64,000 nt of DNA from Theocolax elegans (taxonomy: Eukaryota; Arthropoda; Insecta; Hymenoptera; Cerocephalidae), in assembly GCA_026168455.1 (NCBI GenBank), contig CM047428.1, positions 83,284,594 through 83,348,593 of the forward strand. The letters run 5' to 3'. The position numbers and the translations under genes were made by a program. The notes under the pieces are model-generated. The model saw only the letters and a program-made list of their open reading frames with translations. It made no database searches and had not been told where the DNA came from. Below are positions 14,581 to 26,700 of the stretch, one piece after another (the stretch's first letter is position 1; each line of letters begins with the position of its first letter).

Positions 14581-15690
14581 AGTTACTTATGCACTTAGGG
14601 AGTAAAATAGGCATTTATTCCCGGGATGAAAGTTGCTGCTTCCTCGCTTTAGCTTTTGGCAGTAATTCATCCAAGGCAATAATCGCCTTTTACTCCCGAA
14701 GTGCATATAAAATTTTTCACCATGATCATTTGAAAAGTCACTTTTAGCAATAATAAATTTTATTTTTAATTCCTACAATTTTTCATTATTTTAATAATTA
14801 TTGATATATTTAATTTAATATAATAAATTTAATTTTGTATATGTAGAAAAACGCTAAACTAACAAGGAAAGTCCACACCCTTTGGAAAACGGATCCTTAC
14901 CAAACTCTATGATTTCTACTATAAAAATATGAAGAAATCCGGAGTTTTAGATTCCAATGCTTTTTTTATGATAGATATAAGCAAATAACAAAAAATGTCA
15001 ATGAAAAAATCATTAACTTTGATTGCTTATAACTCAGAAACAAGTAAAGATATGTATATATTCAAACCAAATTTTAAAAGAAAACTGAGATTGAATAAAT
15101 ATATTTTGAAAAAAAGCTCAAATATCTCAATTTGGTCGAAAATTATGGATGAAATAAGAATAAGACGTAATTTTATCGTATTTAACATGGCAATTTGATG
15201 ATTTCTTTAGGCCAAAATTTCGTCTAATTTTTATTTCTTCCATAAATTTTGACCAAATTGAGATATACAAGCTTCCCTTTTTCGAAACGTATCTACTCGA
15301 TCTCAGCTTTCTTTTAAAATTTAGTTTTAATGTACATCTTTATTTGTTTTCGAGTTATAAGCAACCAAAGTCAATGGTTTTTTCATTGAGATTTTTCGTT
15401 ATTTGCTTATATCTATCGTAAAAAAGGGCATTAGAATCTAAATTCCGGCTTTCTTAATATTTTATAGAAGAAATGATATCCTAGAGTTTGGTAAGGATCC
15501 GTTTCCCAAAGGGTGTGGACTCTGCTTGTAAGTGTTTAAAACAAAAAAAGAGTCTGCGATGAATAAAATGTATCTTCGATGAATAAAATGGGTGTACGGG
15601 GAATAAAGTGATCGAAGGAATAAAATGCAATATTACTCCACTCGTAGAGGTTAATAAAGTAGACTTTTTAGATGATTAGGGTGAAAAAAT
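14581..15690. mobile_element. Element X, copy 1, interrupted by a nested element
   Basis: The left end (14581-14680; GGGAGTAAAATAGGCATTTA, CTTCCTCGCTTTAGC) is the reverse complement of the right end of the copy in the receptor intron (about 30570-30651). Further in, 14803-14862 matches that copy directly (AATATAATAAATTTAATTTT, then GTAGAA and CTAAA), and the match resumes after the nested insertion at 15532 (GTGTTTAAAAC, GAATAAAGTGATCGAAGG) to about 15690. The element therefore carries related sequence in inverted orientation at its two sides. No coding frame is seen. The right terminus was not located, so this copy is probably truncated or rearranged there. Confidence 0.6.
14863..15528. mobile_element. 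Nested fold-back element, family F, copy 1
   Basis: A 666 bp palindrome-like element. Its left end begins CAAGGAAAGTCCACACCC and its right end finishes GGGTGTGGACTCTGCTTG. Pairing continues inward (ACGGATCCTTACCAAACTC against GAGTTTGGTAAGGATCCG). It is flanked by TAA at 14860-14862 and 15529-15531, read as a 3 bp target-site duplication. The host element's second copy in the receptor intron has the uninterrupted sequence CTAAATTAAGTGTTTAAAAC at 30395-30414, which is the empty site. A TAA duplication fits PIF/Harbinger-type MITEs, but no transposase is present, so the assignment is an inference. The short open frame inside it is not a gene. Confidence 0.8.
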
Positions 15691-17319
15691 ACATTAATTC
15701 AAAATTTTCAAAAAGAACTTAATAGAAATTTGACATTATGTGACATATGGAATAGTTTTTTTACAAAAATCTATAGCAAAATCCATTTAATAAGTGTCCA
15801 AATATCCCTTTGGAGAGCATTGTATTCCTAAATAGTCACTTATCGTAAAGTCCCCAAGGGACTACTGAACAAAAAATAAAAACTCTAAATTTTGTAATTT
15901 TTCAATAATATTTAATAAAAAGCTAAAAAATATGACTTACTATTATATAGTAAAATTAGTAAATATGTCTAATATTAAAATATGACCTACAACTATAACA
16001 AATTAAGAAAAACTTGATATTTGATTTTGGTTTGGTGTTTCTAATTCAATTTGATATTTCTTTCAAATACTATTAGAGAATTGTATTTTCATATTAAAAG
16101 ATAATAATTATTGTCATTCATTTAAATATTTAATAGGTATGTATGTATTTAAATAATAAAAAAAAGTATCTCTCTTTTCTTAATGTTCAAAATTAAAGAC
16201 ATCTAATTAAAAAATAGACTTTCAGCGTAAGTATTGTAGTTTGTTAACGTAAACTTTTTCTCCCCGCCGGATCAGCTCATTACCCATTTGCCTTCCTCCT
16301 CGGAAAACAAGTATATTCAAACTCGAGGAAGGCTAACAAGACGCCCTCGGGAGATACCATCCTTTTACCATAGATGTACACGCGCGCAGTGTAATATATT
16401 TTATTTAGCCGCAAAGAGGAGCCTGTGAAAGGATCGATCGTATACCGATGTTATTTATTTACACGCGGCACTGATATATACCCCCAATGCCTATCGACAT
16501 TCATGCCTCCTTTTTATTCATGAACAATTTTTTCCGTCCCGTTTTTAGGACAAGGGTTTCGCCGGGAAGGTTGATTTTTAACATACTTTGACTTTTCTGG
16601 GTTCGCGAGTCAACAAAAAACGTTCCGTTTAAAAGAATCTTTGAAGTTTCATCGAATTCAATTCATGTTTCGCTTTTTCCATTCCCTTTTTTTATTCCTC
16701 TCTGCAAGCGCGCACCTGGATGTAACGCGGAAAAAGTAAACTTTTTCAATGTTAAATACGCGTAAATCTTTTTGAAAGCTAACTGAATTAATAACAACAA
16801 AACCAATGTTTTCGAATAGCAGGCATGGGTCAAAATTAAGTGTAACAATAGAACGAAATCAATGGAACGAGTATAGTAATACAAAGCAATGCAACGCGGC
16901 AACAATCCAAGGGCAAAAGGCGACATAACGAATAAAATAGAATATGAAAAGGTTATTACTCAACAATCGTGTGAATAAAATTCATTTATTCAAAAAGAAA
17001 GATTCATTTAGCTGTACGATAAATTCTGTTTTTCCTTGCAGATAAGAGCTCGAAAGATCAACCTCGTAAAACTGCATCGAGTGCAACTATATACATATAT
17101 ATATGTATATATATGTACACGTACAACATTCCCATTGATTTCGTCGAAGCAAATCCACGGAACGTCAAACGGTGAAAGTCGTAGCACGCTTTTAACGAGG
17201 GTATACGCTACGAAATTTCTAAAGCTCCCTCTCTCACTCGTGGATGTGCGAGTCGAGTGGCTATGAAATCGACGTGAAACTTTTACGCCCGGAGCTTTTC
17301 CTTAAATTATTCGCGCTAC

Positions 17320-17360
17320 TGTATATGTATATATATATGTATACACACACACACACACAT
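17320..17360. repeat. TA/CA compound microsatellite
   Basis: A run of TA units passes directly into about ten CA units. Simple-sequence repeat. Confidence 0.9.
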
Positions 17361-18003
17361 TTTGGAGTGTTGCAACTTTATATTGCTTTGTAAAAAAAAA
17401 AGAGGCAAGATTGCCTTTGTAAAGTGTAATGTGACTTTTTCTTTATATATGCGTGTATACGGATCGGTAAACGTCGGTAATTTTATACTTTTCCCCACTT
17501 AACTTTACGTGAATGCTCGTTTATCCCTCACTTATCAATGGAAAGATCGATGCATTCAAATGGATACACGTCCAATTGTATTGAAATTAAAAAAATATTA
17601 CATCTTTAAATGTTTTGAAAATTATACCGCATGTCGCAAACGATTCGACCTGGTGACCAATAATCCAACGAAATATTCGTAAGAATAAAAGAAAGAACGA
17701 AAGGTAGTTGCAATTGCAAAAATAAAGTATAATAGAATTGATTAAATTCCGATAGATCGTTTCGATACGAGAGTTTTTATTTGTTTCTTTGTACTTGGCG
17801 TGACGAATGAAAATGAAAATGAAAAAGAGAAAGAGTAGATCGAGCCCTCTTAGCGATCGACGTAAGTAGGTTGCGAATGTGTCGAGGCTCGTTATTCACA
17901 GGGTTTATACGTGTGTATCTCCTCCTTTTATTTCTTCTCGAGGATGCACATCTCTTGTGGACAAGGGAACTCGTTATGCTTGACGCTTCGTAAGAAACAC
18001 GAG

Positions 18004-18039
18004 CTCCGCTACTCCGCTACTTCGCTACTCCGCTACTCC
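18004..18039. repeat. CCGCTACT minisatellite
   Basis: Four tandem copies of the 8-9 base unit CTCCGCTACT, one carrying a CCG to TCG change. It lies in an otherwise AT-rich area. Confidence 0.85.
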
Positions 18040-18441
18040 TTGGTATATAATCAAGACCGAACGTCACTTCCCGAGAGTGAACCACCCGCAACAATTGCAG
18101 TCTCGACTTTCAGCTGGAGCTCTATCGAGGGATTTCCTCCTTTTTTCTTCTCTAAAACGAATTCAGAGGAAAAGGGTGTATTCGAGTTTTTGCACTCTCT
18201 TGTTTTCCAGCTCCATCGTACTTCGAAATATAAGGGTTTCCAATTTACTGATGGTACCAATTCGTTCAAAAACGTATGATATTTCCTTCCTTTTTTCACT
18301 GAGCGAGCCAATCGAATAAAGCAGTATACAGGTGTCGTTTTCTCAAATACAATTTAATTGGAAATAAACGCAATTTTGTCAAATAATCCAACGATCGTAT
18401 AAAACTTGTACAATTAATCAAATGAAACGAGGAACCCTAAA

Positions 18442-20202
18442 ATGTAAAATATCACAAATTAATTTCTTCCGACTACGTCAATATCGAACGTCGAGCTGAT
18501 CCATTCGTTATTTATTATTTGGTCCACTAAAGCTCAAAACGCTCATTAGACTAGAAACAAGCAATATACATAATCACTCGATCATCTAACGTCATAGCTG
18601 TTCATTTTAATGTAAATATTTGCACATATATAACACGTTTAAGTAGTAGAATATCATTAATTATAATCGAGAGATGAAACATCATATTATATATATATGT
18701 GAAATAAAATATTAGAATATCAATGTCACGCGGGTACACACGCCATGTATATATCACCATGGAAATATAAAATCCTGATCAATAGATGCGTCGAATTAAA
18801 GGCTACGTTCAAATTATTCACGCGAATCAAATTCGTTGTGAATCAAATTCTCGTATTGTTAAATCAACCGAATAAACAATATTGTTAAAAATTGTATACC
18901 CCATAATGAAGGATTCGTTTCTACTTTTATTACATCACGTTTATTCGGATGGTTTAATCAAGAATATAGTTTCGGTTATTTATACTTAATTTCACAGATT
19001 ATATAATAAATTTGATTATTCGTAAAAAATATAGTTAGCTAACTGTAAAATTAATTCATATTCCAATAGTCAAAATAAAATTTCTTCCTAAAAATCATAA
19101 GTATTAACCTAAACAAAACGACGTTAAACGTTCAAAAGATATTCTGCAGCATCTTCTAGTCGTTCTAGTACAACTTGAATTTTCCATTATAATCCTGGTA
19201 CAGAGGCGATTGTTTGCTAAAGGAACGAAAAAAAGGAGGAAGAGGAAGAAAATGCGATCAAAAGAATGAAGTTGAATACATAAATCGTAATGCTGTCGAT
19301 AATGGGACTTTGTTTCCTCTCGGGTAGAAACAGAGATGAAGAGAGAGAGAGAGAGGGGCAATTGTACGTGAACCTGTTCGAAGAAACGTAGAAACTCGTG
19401 ATTGCCCCAGTTTGTGTACAGGTATACAAAGTGAGAGATAGTTATTATTTTATTGGCTCGAATAGTTTAAGTATGTGAACCAACCCTCATTGTTTTTTCT
19501 TCTCACGTGAACAAGCTCGACAAGAAAAAAAACTTTCTTTTCCTCGCGTACACCCACACGTATATACGCAGAATCCATATAAAAGATACGTAAGAAAAAA
19601 ACCTTAAGGAAGAAACTCTCTTCATCGTAATAGTAGTATTATTATGGTTTACGGCTTATAAAACGTAGCGTAAAAAATTTTATGCCACCTTATACTAAAG
19701 AATCCCGTAAGTATCAAATTCTCAATAAAGGACACTTAATTCGCATTCCTATGGTATATCGATTCTACACTCGCAACGATGGCGGTTCCCTTCGATATTA
19801 AATATACATTTTATACAAGATTCCGATCGATCATCGGTTTCACATTGTGCAACATGAATTTTACAAAATTAGCCCCTTTAACATTTTTATCTACACATTT
19901 ATATGCACTTAAGATTCGACGAGTTTTTATCGACTTTCTTTTACTTACTTTTTTCACTTTCGGAAAGTTTACAGTTACGTAGTAAATAGTTTGAATTCCG
20001 ATACTATATTCATAGTATTACAACCCTTGCGAATTCTTCCTCGTATATATAGCACTTTGAAATTTTACCTCGCTTTAATAGAGCGATCGAAACAAATATA
20101 TATATCTTATACGTCGCTTATAATCCATTTTTCATTAATGAGTTAAAATTTAAATGCGTGTTTGGTAAATCAATTAAAAGTTAAAATGTGCAACCATTCA
20201 CG
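18442..20202. repeat. Tandem duplication A, copy 1 (about 1.76 kb)
   Basis: This block recurs immediately downstream at 20203-21962 with almost complete identity. The differences I could see are one TA unit near 18690, single-base changes in homopolymer runs (near 19074 and 19540), and one base change near 18847. The block contains a GA microsatellite (19336-19354) and only short frames without recognisable motifs, so no gene is called in it. The junction joins CATTCACGA to TGTAAAATATCAC. Confidence 0.95.
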
Positions 20203-21962
20203 ATGTAAAATATCACAAATTAATTTCTTCCGACTACGTCAATATCGAACGTCGAGCTGATCCATTCGTTATTTATTATTTGGTCCACTAAAGCTCAAAA
20301 CGCTCATTAGACTAGAAACAAGCAATATACATAATCACTCGATCATCTAACGTCATAGCTGTTCATTTTAATGTAAATATTTGCACATATATAACACGTT
20401 TAAGTAGTAGAATATCATTAATTATAATCGAGAGATGAAACATCATATTATATATATGTGAAATAAAATATTAGAATATCAATGTCACGCGGGTACACAC
20501 GCCATGTATATATCACCATGGAAATATAAAATCCTGATCAATAGATGCGTCGAATTAAAGGCTACGTTCAAATTATTCACGCGAATCAAATTCGTTGTGA
20601 ATCAACTTCTCGTATTGTTAAATCAACCGAATAAACAATATTGTTAAAAATTGTATACCCCATAATGAAGGATTCGTTTCTACTTTTATTACATCACGTT
20701 TATTCGGATGGTTTAATCAAGAATATAGTTTCGGTTATTTATACTTAATTTCACAGATTATATAATAAATTTGATTATTCGTAAAAAATATAGTTAGCTA
20801 ACTGTAAAATTAATTCATATTCCAATAGTCAAATAAAATTTCTTCCTAAAAATCATAAGTATTAACCTAAACAAAACGACGTTAAACGTTCAAAAGATAT
20901 TCTGCAGCATCTTCTAGTCGTTCTAGTACAACTTGAATTTTCCATTATAATCCTGGTACAGAGGCGATTGTTTGCTAAAGGAACGAAAAAAAGGAGGAAG
21001 AGGAAGAAAATGCGATCAAAAGAATGAAGTTGAATACATAAATCGTAATGCTGTCGATAATGGGACTTTGTTTCCTCTCGGGTAGAAACAGAGATGAAGA
21101 GAGAGAGAGAGAGGGGCAATTGTACGTGAACCTGTTCGAAGAAACGTAGAAACTCGTGATTGCCCCAGTTTGTGTACAGGTATACAAAGTGAGAGATAGT
21201 TATTATTTTATTGGCTCGAATAGTTTAAGTATGTGAACCAACCCTCATTGTTTTTTCTTCTCACGTGAACAAGCTCGACAAGAAAAAAAACTTTCTTTTT
21301 CCTCGCGTACACCCACACGTATATACGCAGAATCCATATAAAAGATACGTAAGAAAAAAACCTTAAGGAAGAAACTCTCTTCATCGTAATAGTAGTATTA
21401 TTATGGTTTACGGCTTATAAAACGTAGCGTAAAAAATTTTATGCCACCTTATACTAAAGAATCCCGTAAGTATCAAATTCTCAATAAAGGACACTTAATT
21501 CGCATTCCTATGGTATATCGATTCTACACTCGCAACGATGGCGGTTCCCTTCGATATTAAATATACATTTTATACAAGATTCCGATCGATCATCGGTTTC
21601 ACATTGTGCAACATGAATTTTACAAAATTAGCCCCTTTAACATTTTTATCTACACATTTATATGCACTTAAGATTCGACGAGTTTTTATCGACTTTCTTT
21701 TACTTACTTTTTTCACTTTCGGAAAGTTTACAGTTACGTAGTAAATAGTTTGAATTCCGATACTATATTCATAGTATTACAACCCTTGCGAATTCTTCCT
21801 CGTATATATAGCACTTTGAAATTTTACCTCGCTTTAATAGAGCGATCGAAACAAATATATATATCTTATACGTCGCTTATAATCCATTTTTCATTAATGA
21901 GTTAAAATTTAAATGCGTGTTTGGTAAATCAATTAAAAGTTAAAATGTGCAACCATTCACGA
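20203..21962. repeat. Tandem duplication A, copy 2
   Basis: Second, head-to-tail copy of the 1.76 kb block starting at 18442. After it the sequence continues as TTTAACATATTTACC, which is probably the original right flank. No gene is recognised. The near-identity indicates a very recent duplication or an assembly artefact. Confidence 0.95.
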
Positions 21963-23799
21963 TTTAACATATTTACCGTGATATAATTAAAATTTATTGA
22001 TAATTAATAAATTTGACCAAGTTCTTTTAATTATATATATCGGCCAGTATAAAATGAATTAGAAGCAAGATTAAAAAATAATAATTGCGCTTTTTATTAA
22101 AAAAGCGTTACTTTAATCAATGGAAAACCATAATTCATTTAATAAATAACGATTCAATAAAAACCTTGGTTTATTGTACAATGAAAGCACGGGATTACAA
22201 AAGGATAACTTGATAACTTACCTAATTAATTAAAAATTGAAAGATCAAGAAGAAAAACAGATTTTTAATTAACTTTGTGTTTAATAAGACGTAGACAAAT
22301 GCAGGCAAGGTTTCACCATTACGCATACACGCGCGTCTTAAGAAGCATATTTGATTAAGAATTCTTTTATAAAAATCACCGCGTTATATAATTCTTTTTT
22401 TAAATTTTAATGTGCACACAACTTCTACAACCTCTTATTCTAGATTTGATCTATTTTTTTTAGAAGAGAGTTAAACATCTCCGCTATTAAAAAAGTGTAC
22501 ATACTCTTTGCAATCTTTTACTCGTTTAAATAAGATTAAATTTAACACAAAATGTATAAAGTATATAAATTACACAATTTTACACACATGAATTCTATGA
22601 AGAAAATATGAAGAAGAAAATATACATATAGACGAATAAATACATGAACATCTTTACACATATAAAATTCAGAAATTATATAATAAAATTTACTAGAATA
22701 TTATATTCGCTTTTACGAGAAATATTTTTATATAATTTTCGCTGCATCTCATAATAATTTGTATTTATACACGTTAATAAATATTACTATGTACTTATTA
22801 ATGAAAATAAAATGTATCGTCTTAGTCAAAACCAGTCGTTTCTCAGCAAATTGGCTTTAGCACTTTTTAAAATTCTGAAGCTAATAGTCTATCTTAAGAA
22901 ATTGATAAATATCATTTTATACTCGCTTTTATCGTAGCCTAACTTAATTAAAACAGATATGTCTACTTCATTGGATGTATTCTTCCATGTCACTTGCTAG
23001 TAAGTAAAATGCGAATTTGTTAAATGGTAAATTATGAAAAATATTATATATTCGTATATATCATTAAAAATAAAACTATAATAATATGCATATATATACA
23101 TATAATGAGTATATTCTTAACAAATTTCTAAATCAACAAAAATCGAAATACTATTTTATAAAATCTAATTTTAAATTCATGCACACGTTAAACGACAAGA
23201 GAATCTGATATAGTAAATAGTACATGCAGATAAATAGTATTTATTCTACGCTTTTTAAAACAAAACAGCTAGCAAATTCTTATAAATGCCAATATTTACT
23301 ATAGTGATAGTAAAATTTGCTGCATTTTTGTTAAAGAAATTGCTACAGTAGTACAGTAATTGCTATTATGGATATGTATGTAATAAAAGGCCGCTCTACG
23401 ACATTTTTCTCTGCGTATGAATTCACGCTAATACAAAGAATTTTGCTTAATATTTATAACGCGATTGTCACTCAAACTTCGACTTACTCACCTATAATTT
23501 TCATTAATTATTAAGTTTGCGATTTACGCACGTAAACGCACCTATATCTGGTGCACATTTTTATTAAATAAACAGATCGATAATGCACTAATAGTCGCAT
23601 GCTTTAGATTATGATTACACGTATGCCAAAAAGGTAAAGCCTTTTCCTCTCGGAGTTTCCCCGAGTCCATAATTTTTGCGTTAATAAAACATTACCTACA
23701 TCCAGTATGGAAATATCTTAATAGTCGCAAATCGGAAAATCTACGCATCGAATAGTCCAGTAGCTTCACTGAAACTTAGCGGACTAAAGTTTATTTAGA
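21963..23799. other. AT-rich DNA upstream of the odorant receptor
   Basis: No coding frame or repeat family is recognised. The last few hundred bases presumably hold the receptor promoter and 5' untranslated region, but no TATA box or initiator could be assigned with confidence. AT runs are frequent around 23040-23110. Confidence 0.45.
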
Positions 23800-26700
23800 A
23801 TGTCCGAGTCCAACGATAGATTTTTCGACAACAAATTATTTTCATTAAATAAGAAATATTTATGTGCGATCGGAAGATGGCCTTATCAGGATCGTAAAAT
23901 TAAAATTTTCATGCCGATATTTTTGTGCACCTGCGTGGCTACTACTGTTGTACCAGAGGTTCTGCATCACGAAAATAAACATACTTTTATGATGCTTCAA
24001 TTTTACGATCTAATTACTTGATTAACACTAAATTGTTTAATTTATCAAGTATATAATTTATACGCTCGTTTTAAGCAAATTCATTTTTTCTAAAAGAAAA
24101 CAAAATGCGACCAAATAAATTTGTGGCAAATTACGATGAAAATATAAAAGTAATTAATTATGTTTGTAAGCACTTTATGGATGATAACACGGGTAATAAA
24201 ATATCTATTTTTATACATTGCCAAGATACACTTTGACGTCTCAACATTCCAAGAGAATTTTTTTTTTTTTTTTTTCGTAAAAAGTCTGGATTATTTTGAT
24301 GGTTTATGCAAAAATTTCTCTTTCTGAAAAAGTAACAGCGTTCAATTTAGCATTTCATTTTATGTCTTGTTATAATTTTGAAAAGCTTGCAAAGCCAGAA
24401 ACCGTCTGTGTAAAATTGGGATGCACGCAGAAAATGTGGCTTTCAACAGAATTTCCGAAGGATTATTTTATTTTAACTTTTAGGGAATACAAAAGCAATC
24501 AGATAAATTTAAATATATTGCGTTTAAAACTATACTATATTTACATAATCTATATGATTGCACAAAATTTCAAGGCAAATGGATTAGTAGTTTATAAGAT
24601 TAATTGTTTTAAAAACAAATTGTATATTAGCACAATTAAAAATTTCAATTAAATAATTACTACACCAATCGCCCTGAATCTTTCTACAATTATATATTGC
24701 ATTGTTAGAAAAGACAATGGTTTCGTACTTTTTTAAAATTTTAATATAAAATATTAATTTTTGTAAAAGTATAATATTTTTTAGAAATTCAAATTATTAA
24801 TTAGCATTGACACAATTTTCTAACAATTGTTTTTTAAATTAATTAAATCATATGTACATGGTTTCTTTATATTCTGAGATCTTTTTATCAGTTCATTTTT
24901 TATGGTGTAGAGAAAATCGATAGAAGCAATAATAAATAACATACATACTATCTTTACAATTAAACATTAAAAATGATTATTAAACTTGTGAAAAAATACC
25001 TAAAGTTAATTGATTCCCATTCCACATTGTTTAGATGAAATTTTTGAACCATCTGTAAATAATATGGAATAAAAATTATTTAAATTAGAGAAATAATGAA
25101 ATTTAACTTAAATATCAATGTATAACAAATTTTTTAAAATTAAGGTAATATACTTGGTTGAGGTTTATAAGGAAGTTAATAAACTGATCGATTGCATACC
25201 AGCTTTGTTTATAACGTATGCTGCGTACGTTTTGCTTTTATTCAATGTGAAAAAATCCAAAGTGGTAATATTGTCATAAGATAATGCCTAAATGTATTAT
25301 TATTAAACTTTAAGGAAATCTTACAAAAGATTCTTTTTATTTTTCAAGATGGTAGAATTGTTAGAAAAAATTAAGTCTTCTTGGATGAGTATAAGAGATG
25401 AAGGAGAACACGCAATACTAGAAGCCCACGCAAAAAAAGGAAGATTTTTAGTTATATTATATACAAGTGAGAAGACATTTTTCCTGATTTGCATAGCATA
25501 TTCTTTTCGTTTTCCTCCAATAATCATTGTCATTGTAACATTTTTTTTTAATTTTACTTATAATTATAATTGCATTCATTCTTAAGAATAAATTAATAAA
25601 AACTTTGTATAACATTGTCTTCGTGTTCTAAATGTAAGTACGTTACTAATATTAGTGTAAATTTGTTCGCACGAGTTGTAAATAAACATACTTTTATGAT
25701 GCTTCAATTTTACGATCTAATTACTTGATTAACACTAAATTGTTTAATTTATCAAGTATATAATTTATACGCTCGTTTTAAGCAAATTCATTTTTTCTAA
25801 AAGAAAACAAAATGCGACCAAATAAATTTGTGGCAAATTACGATGAAAATATAAAAGTAATTAATTATGTTTGTAAGCACTTTATGGATGATAACACGGG
25901 TAATAAAATATCTATTTTTATACATTGCCAAGATACACTTTGACGTCTCAACATTCCAAGAGAATTTTTTTTTTTTTTTTTCGTAAAAAGTCTGGATTAT
26001 TTTGATGGTTTATGCAAAAATTTCTCTTTCTGAAAAAGTAACAGCGTTCAATTTAGCATTTCATTTTATGTCTTGTTATAATTTGAAAAGCTTGCAAAGC
26101 CAGAAACCGTCTGTGTAAAATTGGGATGCACGCAGAAAATGTGGCTTTCAACAGAATTTCCGAAGGATTATTTTATTTTAACTTTTAGGGAATACAAAAG
26201 CAATCAGATAAATTTAAATATATTGCGTTTAAAACTATACTATATTTACATAATCTATATGATTGCACAAAATTTCAAGGCAAATGGATTAGTAGTTTAT
26301 AAGATTAATTGTTTTAAAAACAAATTGTATATTAGCACAATTAAAAATTTCAATTAAATAATTACTACACCAATCGCCCTGAATCTTTCTACAATTATAT
26401 ATTGCATTGTTAGAAAAGACAATGGTTTCGTACTTTTTTAAAATTTTAATATAAAATATTAATTTTTGTAAAAGTATAATATTTTTTAGAAATTCAAATT
26501 ATTAATTAGCATTGACACAATTTTCTAACAATTGTTTTTTAAATTAATTAAATCATATGTACATGGTTTCTTTATATTCTGAGATCTTTTTATCAGTTCA
26601 TTTTTTATGGTGTAGAGAAAATCGATAGAAGCAATAATAAATAACATACATACTATCTTTACAATTAAACATTAAAAATGATTATTAAACTTGTGAAAAA

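Larger units (their letters stand above)
15691..18441. other. Non-coding DNA, no gene recognised
   Basis: Open frames are short and without motifs. The stretch holds a TA/CA microsatellite at 17320-17360 and a small minisatellite at 18004-18039. The region near 17900-18100 is somewhat richer in G and C, but no splice-consistent coding structure was found. Confidence 0.5.

Noticed and set aside
14995..15198. Open frame of 67 codons inside the nested fold-back element
   Set aside because: It lies in one arm of an inverted repeat without transposase motifs; the pairing of the arms explains the sequence.
19104..19361. Open frame of 85 codons on the minus strand, duplicated at 20862-21119
   Set aside because: Its two copies merely reflect the tandem duplication; the sequence is low-complexity (GA repeat, serine- and phenylalanine-rich) and has no motif.
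23974..24021. Continuation of receptor exon 1 to the stop codon at 24021
   Set aside because: Reading past the proposed donor gives residues unlike the receptor family and no link to exon 2; the splice to 25145 keeps frame and family pattern.
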